Positions 32,581 through 38,629 of a stretch of DNA of 38,629 nucleotides are shown here, in pieces; the stretch's first letter is position 1; every line of letters begins with the position of its first letter. A program made the position numbers and the translations under genes. The notes beneath the pieces are model-generated. The model was not told the origin of the DNA. It saw only the letters and a program-made list of their open reading frames with translations, and made no database searches. Origin of the DNA: an uncultured Burkholderiales bacterium. GTDB taxonomy: Bacteria > Pseudomonadota > Gammaproteobacteria > Burkholderiales > Burkholderiaceae_C. The DNA lies in contig CAITHK010000230.1 of NCBI GenBank assembly GCA_903892175.1, positions 1-38,629 of the forward strand, written 5' to 3'.

Positions 32581-34451
32581 AGGGCGCCTCCGTGCTCAAT
32601 CGCCAGGGCCTGCACCGCGTCGACAAACACCTCAGCGCGGTGGGCGTAATGGCGGAACATGTCCAGGCTGGCACACGCCGGGGACAGCAATACCGCGTCG
32701 CCCGATTGCGCGAGTTGGTGGCACAAGGCGACGGCGTCGGGCACTGACGCGGCGTCGTGCAAGGGCACACCACTGTCTTGCAAGGCCTGGCGCAACAAAG
32801 GTGCGTCGCGACCGATCAACACCACGGCACGCGCATGGTGGCTGACCGGGTTGAACAAGGGCGCAAAGTCTTGGCCCTTGCCGTCGCCACCCAATATCAC
32901 CACCAAGCGGCGCTCAGCGCCCAAACCTTGGATGGCCGCCACCGTGGCGCCCACGTTGGTGCCTTTGCTGTCGTCAAAGTATTCCACGCCTTGCAAGACG
33001 GTGACGGGCTCCACGCGGTGCGGTTCGCCGCTGTATTCCCGCAAGCCGTACAGCATGGGCGCCAGGCTCGCCCCGGTGCTGCTGGCCAAAGCCAAAGCCG
33101 CCAAGGCATTCAAGGCGTTGTGGCGACCCCGAATGCGCAAGGCATCGGCGGGCATCAAACGCTGGATGTGAATTTCTTCTTCGTCCTCAGGGCTGCTGAC
33201 GCGTTTTTTGCGACGCGTCTCATCGGCCTCTAGGGCACGCACCAACCAGGTCATGCCATTCATGTTTTCGATGCCGTAGTCACCCGGGCGTTGCGGCATA
33301 TCTCCACCGAAAGTGACATGGGCACGCACCTGCGGGCGTTGCAACTTGACCCTTATAGGTTCCGGCAACATGGCCATCACCACCGGGTCTTCGCGGTTGA
33401 GCACCATCCACCCTTGGGCACCGAAGATGCGGGCTTTGGCGGCGCCATAGGCCTGCATATCGCCGTGCCAGTCCAGGTGGTCTTGGCTCAGGTTGAGCAC
33501 GGTGGCAGCGGTGGGTTGGAAGTTGTCCACGCCATCGAGTTGAAAGCTCGACAACTCCAGCACCCACACCTGCGGCAGATGTGGGTGGTCTGCGGGCGGT
33601 GGGGGGGGCGGCACCAGAGGTGGCAAGTCGACCTCGTAGGGCTGCTCGTCTGGGCTGGCGGCAGCTTGCAAAGCCGTTGGCGCATCGGCTTGAGCCTGCG
33701 CATCGGGCAGCAGCTCACCCTGTGTTTCCAAGGCAGGCGCTGTGTGCTGTGCACCCTCGTCGGTCAGCGCGGCGTGTGCGGCGCGGTGTTCGGCCTGTTG
33801 TTGTGCGGCAAGCTCAGCCGCCTGCTGCGCGGCGTGTTGATCTGCTGCGTGCTGTGCGGCTTGCTGGACATCCAACTCAGCTTGCACTTTGGCAGCTTGT
33901 TCTTGTTCGGCTTGCTGAGCCACGGCCTGATCGGCCGCCGCTTGGTCCAGGGCCTGCGCCAAGGTGTCGAGCAAGGTGGGGCCAATGTTGCCGGCCACGG
34001 CCACGCGCAGTCCTGCGCGCTCCAACAGTTGTCCGGTGAGCGAGGTGACCGTGGTTTTGCCGTTGGTGCCGGTGATGCCCAACACCTTGGGGTGGTAGGC
34101 CTGGGTGCTTTGCAAGTCGTGCAGGGCTTGGGCAAACAAGGTCAGCTCGGTGCCCACCCACAAGCCAGCGGCTTGCGCTGCTTGCCACACCGGGGCCACC
34201 GTTTGTGGCGACAGGCCGGGGCTTTTGAACACTGCACGCACGTCTTGAGCGTCGACCAAGCTGGTCGCGAACGCGCTGTGAATGAAGCGGACCTGCGGCA
34301 ACTCGGCGCGCAACACGCCCAGCTGAGGCGGTGCCTCACGGGTGTCGACCACCTGCACCTGTGCGCCGCAGCGCACGCACCAACGCGCCATCGCCAGGCC
34401 GGAGTCACCCAAGCCCAGAATCAGCACCGATTGGTTGTGGAGTTGCAGCAT
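32577..34451 (-). CDS. murD: UDP-N-acetylmuramoylalanine--D-glutamate ligase MurD with a large internal insertion
   Basis: A 624-residue Mur ligase adding D-Glu; E. coli MurD has 438. All catalytic motifs are present: [13 protein letters not shown] (10-22), the P-loop [14 protein letters not shown] (125-138), AGNIGP (153-158), ELSSFQLD (299-306), [11 protein letters not shown] (320-330), [13 protein letters not shown] (441-453), [10 protein letters not shown] (493-502) and [10 protein letters not shown] (590-599). Between [11 protein letters not shown] and [10 protein letters not shown] lie about 125 extra residues (166-291). They comprise an Ala/Gln-rich helical part, an acidic Ala/Gln part and a run of six prolines. 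A second insert (about 408-433) contains RRKKR and EDEEE. The frame is intact throughout, so the gene looks functional. It ends in GTGA with ftsW. Confidence 0.93.
   Translation of the reverse strand: MLQLHNQSVLILGLGDSGLAMARWCVRCGAQVQVVDTREAPPQLGVLRAELPQVRFIHSAFATSLVDAQDVRAVFKSPGLSPQTVAPVWQAAQAAGLWVGTELTLFAQALHDLQSTQAYHPKVLGITGTNGKTTVTSLTGQLLERAGLRVAVAGNIGPTLLDTLAQALDQAAADQAVAQQAEQEQAAKVQAELDVQQAAQHAADQHAAQQAAELAAQQQAEHRAAHAALTDEGAQHTAPALETQGELLPDAQAQADAPTALQAAASPDEQPYEVDLPPLVPPPPPPADHPHLPQVWVLELSSFQLDGVDNFQPTAATVLNLSQDHLDWHGDMQAYGAAKARIFGAQGWMVLNREDPVVMAMLPEPIRVKLQRPQVRAHVTFGGDMPQRPGDYGIENMNGMTWLVRALEADETRRKKRVSSPEDEEEIHIQRLMPADALRIRGRHNALNALAALALASSTGASLAPMLYGLREYSGEPHRVEPVTVLQGVEYFDDSKGTNVGATVAAIQGLGAERRLVVILGGDGKGQDFAPLFNPVSHHARAVVLIGRDAPLLRQALQDSGVPLHDAASVPDAVALCHQLAQSGDAVLLSPACASLDMFRHYAHRAEVFVDAVQALAIEHGGAL
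33579..33956 (-). other. Low-complexity insertion within murD
   Basis: This segment encodes MurD residues 166-291. The first 60 residues are rich in AA, QQ, QA and AE combinations with a heptad-like look, likely a long helix or coiled coil. The last third is acidic, then proline-rich with six consecutive Pro. The DNA is biased to CTG/GCC-type triplets and is a candidate for slippage-driven growth. Its length of about 126 codons preserves the frame. Confidence 0.85.
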
Positions 34452-34458
34452 CGTCTTC

Positions 34459-35637
34459 TTACCTCAGCTTCAAGGTCGACAAACCCACCAGGCACAGCAG
34501 CATGGTGATGATCCAAAAACGCACCACGACCTGGGTTTCTTTCCAACCGGTCTTTTCAAAGTGGTGGTGCAGCGGCGCCATTTTCAAAATGCGTCGCCCT
34601 TGGCCATGTTTTTTCTTGGTGTATTTGAAGTAGCTCACTTGCAGCATGACCGACAAGGCCTCCACCACAAAGATGCCCCCCATGATGGCCAGCACAATTT
34701 CTTGCCGCACGATGACGGCGATGGTGCCCAGGGCGCCGCCCAAAGCGAGTGCCCCCACATCGCCCATGAAGACCTGTGCGGGGTGGGTGTTGAACCACAA
34801 AAAGGCCAAGCCTGCGCCGGCCATGGCCGCGCAGAAAATCATCAGCTCGCCGGAGCCTGGGATGTAGGGAAACAGCAGGTACTTCGAATACACAGAGCTG
34901 CCGGTCACATAGGCAAACACACCCAAGGCCGACCCCACCATCACCACCGGCATGATGGCCAAGCCGTCCAGGCCATCGGTCAAATTCACGGCATTGCTCG
35001 AACCCACAATGACCAAGTAGGTCATGATGACAAAGCCAAACACACCCAGCGGATAGCTCACCTCTTTGATGAAGGGCAGCAGCAAACCGGCTTTGGGCGG
35101 CAAGCTCACATCAAAGCCCGACTTGACCCAGGTGTAGAAGAGCTCCAACACGCGCAGGTTGCTGCTTTCGGAAATGCTGAACACCAAATAGAGCGCCGCC
35201 AGCAAGCCAATCAAGGACTGCCACAGGTATTTTTCGCGTGACGGCATGCCCTCGGGGTCTTTTCGGACCACCTTGCGCCAGTCGTCGGCCCAGCCAATGG
35301 CGCCAAAGCCAAAGGTGACGATCATGACGATCCACACAAAGCGGTTGCTCAAGTCGGCCCACAACAAGGTGGACACGGCAATGCCGATCAAGATCAACAC
35401 ACCGCCCATGGTGGGTGTGCCACTTTTGACCAAGTGACTTTGCATGGCGTATTCGCGGATCGGTTGCCCAATTTTCAATGCGGTCAAACGCCGGATCACG
35501 GCAGGACCCGCGATCAAACCAATCATCAACGCGGTCACTGCTGCCATCACGGCACGGAAGGTGAGGTACTGAAACACCCTGAAAAAACCGAACTCTGGCG
35601 AGAGGGTTTGCAGCCATTGGGCCAGCGTCAGCAGCAT
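34459..35637 (-). CDS. mraY: Phospho-N-acetylmuramoyl-pentapeptide transferase MraY
   Basis: A 392-residue polytopic membrane enzyme that transfers phospho-MurNAc-pentapeptide to undecaprenyl phosphate, forming lipid [14 protein letters not shown], the DD motif in [21 protein letters not shown] with its catalytic Asp, and [19 protein letters not shown] are all intact. About ten membrane helices are visible. The length is slightly above the 360 of E. coli, owing to a loop around the [18 protein letters not shown] region. Its start overlaps the 3' end of murF by 10 bp; murD follows after 7 bp. Confidence 0.97.
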   Translation of the reverse strand: MLLTLAQWLQTLSPEFGFFRVFQYLTFRAVMAAVTALMIGLIAGPAVIRRLTALKIGQPIREYAMQSHLVKSGTPTMGGVLILIGIAVSTLLWADLSNRFVWIVMIVTFGFGAIGWADDWRKVVRKDPEGMPSREKYLWQSLIGLLAALYLVFSISESSNLRVLELFYTWVKSGFDVSLPPKAGLLLPFIKEVSYPLGVFGFVIMTYLVIVGSSNAVNLTDGLDGLAIMPVVMVGSALGVFAYVTGSSVYSKYLLFPYIPGSGELMIFCAAMAGAGLAFLWFNTHPAQVFMGDVGALALGGALGTIAVIVRQEIVLAIMGGIFVVEALSVMLQVSYFKYTKKKHGQGRRILKMAPLHHHFEKTGWKETQVVVRFWIITMLLCLVGLSTLKLR

Positions 35638-37058
35638 GGGGCGGTCTCCTGGTTGTTCTTGTTGTCGTGGCAGGCCTGAATGGCGTCGACCACATGTTCC
35701 ATCTTCATGAAGCGCGAGCCCTTGACCAGCACGCTGCTCACCTGGGGCAAGACCTGCAACACCTGCGCGGTCAACGCCTCCGATGTGGCAAAGTGCTGCG
35801 CAGTGGGGCCATAGGCCTGTGCGGTCGAGGCGGCCAACTCACCCAAACACAGCACGTGTTCGATGCCTGAGTCGCGCGCATAACGGCCTACTTCTTGGTG
35901 AAATTCGGGGCCTTGCGCGCCCACCTCGCCCATGTCACCCAAGACCAGCAGGTGCGGGCCGGGCAACTCGGCCAACACGTCGATGGCAGCGCGCACCGAG
36001 TCTGGGTTGGCGTTGTAGGTGTCGTCCACCCCAGTGATGGCTTGGCCTTGGCACACCACACCGAATGCACGCGAGCGGCCTTTGACGGGCTCAAAGGCCG
36101 ACAAGCCTTGGGCAATCACCGACAGGGGCACACCCGCAGCCAGGGCACAGGCCGTCGCGGCCAAGGCATTGCCCACGTTGTGCCGCCCCGCGATGTGCAG
36201 CTGGGTGTCCATCAGGCCGGCGGGGGTGTGCACCTGGACGGCCCAGTGGTCGTTGGCCCACACCGCTTCATGCAACACCACCTCGGCGGCGGCTTCACCC
36301 GCGTGCGAGTCGCGCATGGCAAAGCGCATGCAAGTGCGAGCGCCAGCCAAGCTTTGCCACAAGGGCGTGTAACGGTCGTGCGCCGGAAAAACAGCCACAC
36401 CGTTGGCGGGCAATGCACTGAGGACGGCGCCGTTTTCTTGCGCCACCGCATCAACGGTAGTCATGAATTCTTGGTGCTCGCGCTGGGCGTTGTTGACCAA
36501 GGCCACGCTGGCTTGCGCCATCGCAGCCAAGCCGGCAATTTCGCCGGGGTGGTTCATGCCAAGCTCCACCACCGCGCAGCGGTGGTGGGCGCGCAAACGC
36601 AACAAGGTTTGCGGCACACCGATGTCGTTGTTCAAATTGCCCAAGGTTGCCAAGGCGTTGTCACCCCAGCCTGCACGCAAGATGCTGGCGATCATTTGGG
36701 TGACGGTGGTTTTGCCGTTGCTACCGGTCACAGCAATCAGGGGCAAGGCAAACTGGGCCCGCCAAGCTTGGGCCAGCTGACCCAGTGCACGGCGGCTGTC
36801 TGGCACCTCCACCCCGGGTAGTTGTGCCGCATCCAAACCGTGTTGCGCCAGCGCGGCCACGGCGCCGCTGGCCGCGGCTTGGGGCAAAAAGTCATGTGCA
36901 TCGAAACGCTCGCCCTGCAATGCCACAAACAAATCACCCGCTTGCAAGCTGCGGCTGTCGGTGTGCACGCGTTGCACAAGCAGGGCGGCATCGCCACACA
37001 CACGGGCGCCGGGCAGCCAGCGGCCAATGTGTTGCAAGCTGAGGTTCATGTCAGACAT
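35628..37058 (-). CDS. murF: UDP-MurNAc-tripeptide--D-alanyl-D-alanine ligase MurF
   Basis: A 476-residue Mur ligase adding D-Ala-D-Ala. [18 protein letters not shown] (32-49) is the N-domain typical of MurE and Mur[15 protein letters not shown] (109-122) the P-loop, and [10 protein letters not shown] and [11 protein letters not shown] are MurF signatures. [14 protein letters not shown] and VLGDMGEVG lie in the C-terminal domain. GGAGG is 4 nt before the ATG at 37058, which overlaps the murE stop; a second ATG at 37049 is an alternative. The longer frame upstream belongs to murE sequence and is rejected. Confidence 0.96.
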   Translation of the reverse strand: MSDMNLSLQHIGRWLPGARVCGDAALLVQRVHTDSRSLQAGDLFVALQGERFDAHDFLPQAAASGAVAALAQHGLDAAQLPGVEVPDSRRALGQLAQAWRAQFALPLIAVTGSNGKTTVTQMIASILRAGWGDNALATLGNLNNDIGVPQTLLRLRAHHRCAVVELGMNHPGEIAGLAAMAQASVALVNNAQREHQEFMTTVDAVAQENGAVLSALPANGVAVFPAHDRYTPLWQSLAGARTCMRFAMRDSHAGEAAAEVVLHEAVWANDHWAVQVHTPAGLMDTQLHIAGRHNVGNALAATACALAAGVPLSVIAQGLSAFEPVKGRSRAFGVVCQGQAITGVDDTYNANPDSVRAAIDVLAELPGPHLLVLGDMGEVGAQGPEFHQEVGRYARDSGIEHVLCLGELAASTAQAYGPTAQHFATSEALTAQVLQVLPQVSSVLVKGSRFMKMEHVVDAIQACHDNKNNQETAPCC

Positions 37059-38629
37059 GCGCCCTCCAACGCTGCAAGGCCGCTTGGGCATGGGCCACGT
37101 CGCTGAATGGCAATTTGACGCCTTGCACGTCTTGGTAGTCTTCGTGGCCTTTGCCGGCCACCAAGACCACATCGCGGGCGTTCGCATCGCGCACAGCACA
37201 AGCAATGGCTTGGGCACGGTCGGGCATCTGTAGCACCACCTCAGGGCGCGTCACACCGGCCAACATATGCGCCAAGATGGTTTGAGGATCTTCGCTGCGG
37301 GGGTTGTCACTGGTCAACACCACCCGGTCGGCATATCTTTCGGCTGCAGCGGCCATCAGGGGGCGTTTGGCGCTGTCGCGGTCACCCGCGCATCCGAGCA
37401 CGCACACCAAGGCGCCACCGCGTGTGCTGGCCAGCGGGCGCAGGGCTTTGAGCGCTTGCTCCACCGCATCCGGCGTGTGGGCATAGTCCACCACCACCAA
37501 CGGTTGCCCCATCTGACCCTCGGCTTGCATGCGCCCTGGCACTGCGGGCAAATCGGCACAGGCTTGCACCGCTTGGGCCAGGCTGTGGCCCAAGGCACGC
37601 AGACAAGCGATCACGCCCAACACATTGCTCACGTTGTAGTGGCCCACCAAGCTGGTGTGCAAGGTGTGACGGTGCCCGCCTTCAAGCACGTCAAAACTCA
37701 GCCCTCGCGCGCCATGGCGCACCTGTGTGGCTTGCAGATGATGCACACGGCTTGCTGGCTCAGAACTCAGGTGTGTGGCAGGCGGGTGCTGTGCGGTGAT
37801 GGACGCGTTGGGCTGGGGCGCGTCGGGCTGAGGCACATCGGCCGCGATGCCCACGGTCCACAGCACCAGATCTTGGCGGCGGCTGAGTTGCTGGGCCAGT
37901 TGCGCACCGTGTGCGCCGTCGGTGTTGACCACGGCGGCTTGCAGACCCGGCCAGTCGAACAAGGCCGTTTTGGCCTGCCAGTAATCGGCCATGCTGCCGT
38001 GGTAATCGAGGTGGTCTTGCGTGAAATTAGTGAACAGGGCCACGCGCACCTGGGTGCCATCCAAGCGATGTTCAGCCAAGCCAATGGAGGAGGCCTCAAT
38101 GGCGCAGGCCTGCACGCCCTGCGTGACCATGTCGCGCAAGCGGGCTTGCAACAAGACCGGGTCTGGGGTGGTCATGCCGGTGGCTTCGAGTTGGCCGACT
38201 TCGCCCACACCCAAGGTTCCCACCACCGCACAGCGTTGGCCGACACGGCCCAAAGCGTGGGCCAGCCACCAAGCGGTGGACGTTTTGCCGTTGGTGCCAG
38301 TGATGGCCAAGACGTCCAAAGCGCGGCTGGGTTGTTCGTAATAAGCCGCAGCGATGGGGCCGCTGGCAGCTTTCAAATCTGAGTAGCTGGCCAGCGCGTG
38401 GGTCGCAGCCATGTCGTCAGACACGCCCTGCGTGTTTGCGTCTTGGAAGGCATCTTGGAAGGCATTTTGGAAGTCGTGTTGGAAGGCGTCCACACCTTGG
38501 TGTTCGACCAAGCATGCGCCAGCACCTTGACGCAAAGCCGCAGGCACATGGCGGCGACCATCGCTGGCAGCACCGGGCCAGGCGATGAAACCGTCGCCCG
38601 GGGTGACGCGGCGGCTGTCTGTGTGCAAC
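37051..38629 (-). CDS. murE: UDP-MurNAc-L-alanyl-D-glutamate--meso-diaminopimelate ligase MurE, N-terminus outside the window
   Basis: The gene's start lies beyond the window; 525 or so residues are visible, already more than full-length E. coli MurE (495). TDSRRVTPGDGFIAWPG opens the visible part, [14 protein letters not shown] is the P-loop, and EASSIGLAEHRLDG and TNFTQDHLDYHG are typical. DYAHTPDAVEQAL and SDNPRSEDP, the DNPR motif that recognises meso-diaminopimelate, show the substrate type. Two expansions are visible: a Phe-Gln-rich tandem repeat in the N-domain, and a Pro/Gln/His-rich stretch after the VGIAADVPQPDAPQPN region. The stop overlaps the murF start. Confidence 0.96.
   Translation of the reverse strand, partial: LHTDSRRVTPGDGFIAWPGAASDGRRHVPAALRQGAGACLVEHQGVDAFQHDFQNAFQDAFQDANTQGVSDDMAATHALASYSDLKAASGPIAAAYYEQPSRALDVLAITGTNGKTSTAWWLAHALGRVGQRCAVVGTLGVGEVGQLEATGMTTPDPVLLQARLRDMVTQGVQACAIEASSIGLAEHRLDGTQVRVALFTNFTQDHLDYHGSMADYWQAKTALFDWPGLQAAVVNTDGAHGAQLAQQLSRRQDLVLWTVGIAADVPQPDAPQPNASITAQHPPATHLSSEPASRVHHLQATQVRHGARGLSFDVLEGGHRHTLHTSLVGHYNVSNVLGVIACLRALGHSLAQAVQACADLPAVPGRMQAEGQMGQPLVVVDYAHTPDAVEQALKALRPLASTRGGALVCVLGCAGDRDSAKRPLMAAAAERYADRVVLTSDNPRSEDPQTILAHMLAGVTRPEVVLQMPDRAQAIACAVRDANARDVVLVAGKGHEDYQDVQGVKLPFSDVAHAQAALQRWRAHV
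38437..38484 (-). repeat. Four-unit 12-bp tandem repeat inside murE
   Basis: On the plus strand TTGGAA recurs at 38443, 38455, 38467 and 38479, exactly every 12 bp. Read as murE the units encode FQHD, FQNA, FQDA and FQDA. Because 12 is a multiple of 3, copy-number changes keep the frame. Confidence 0.85.

Noticed and set aside
33579-33956. MurD insertion as a frameshift or chimeric assembly error
   Set aside because: The frame is open across the whole insert and both flanks continue MurD motifs in the same frame; it is kept as a real insertion pending read support.

Overview
The window is chromosomal DNA from a betaproteobacterium, most likely order Burkholderiales and family Comamonadaceae. 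The evidence is gene order and protein type: ampD-nrdA-nrdB followed by a lysine/alanine-rich H1-like histone, accB-accC-prmA-DUF3426, tlpA next to a small protein divergent from mpl, an RNB nuclease followed by a TonB-like protein and mtgA, and a complete murE-to-lpxC division/cell-wall cluster. Genus cannot be fixed from the sequence. Coding density is very high, with many 1-4 base ATGA, GTGA or TGATG overlaps. No tRNA, rRNA, insertion sequence, prophage or CRISPR array was seen.

Layout. Positions 1-1197 (+) hold the end of a cytochrome c assembly-type membrane protein, a small zinc-ribbon protein and ampD. Positions 1415-5789 (+) hold nrdA-nrdB (class Ia ribonucleotide reductase) behind a promoter with two NrdR boxes 32 bp apart. 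An H1-like histone built of 10-residue repeats follows, then a strong terminator and a DUF167 gene. Positions 6819-12353 (-) hold a conserved small protein, tlpA-like, accB, accC, prmA, a DUF3426 zinc-ribbon protein and a PfkB-family kinase. mpl (+) diverges from this group. Positions 13859-17833 (-) hold rodA, tldD and a class I DAHP synthase. The DAHP synthase is preceded by a complete classical attenuator with a 22-codon leader peptide rich in Phe and Tyr codons. Positions 17878-22770 (+) hold a YqiA-like esterase, an RNB ribonuclease, a TonB-like protein, mtgA and ruvC. Positions 22817-23167 (-) contain a decayed BrnT/BrnA-type toxin-antitoxin pair. From 23265 to the end (-) lies the dcw cluster, transcribed murE, murF, mraY, murD, ftsW, murG, murC, ddl, ftsQ, ftsA, ftsZ, lpxC; murE runs off the window.

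Function. The dominant theme is peptidoglycan: cytoplasmic precursor synthesis (MurC-F, Ddl), lipid carrier steps (MraY, MurG), polymerisation (RodA, FtsW, MtgA), recycling (AmpD, Mpl) and septation (FtsQ, FtsA, FtsZ). Around it lie DNA precursor synthesis (NrdAB), fatty acid initiation (AccBC), lipid A commitment (LpxC) and aromatic biosynthesis entry (DAHP synthase).

Most interesting points: (1) the Phe/Tyr attenuator before the DAHP synthase gene; (2) a MurD carrying about 125 residues of Ala/Gln- and Pro-rich insertion inside its ATPase domain, plus a 12-bp tandem repeat inside murE; (3) tandem NrdR boxes, one covering the -10 of nrdA; (4) a -10-like hexamer 6-8 nt before the start codon at seven places, suggesting frequent leaderless transcription; (5) the degraded brnTA pair; (6) apparent absence of aroQ and aroE, two consecutive shikimate-pathway genes, from positions where relatives usually carry them.
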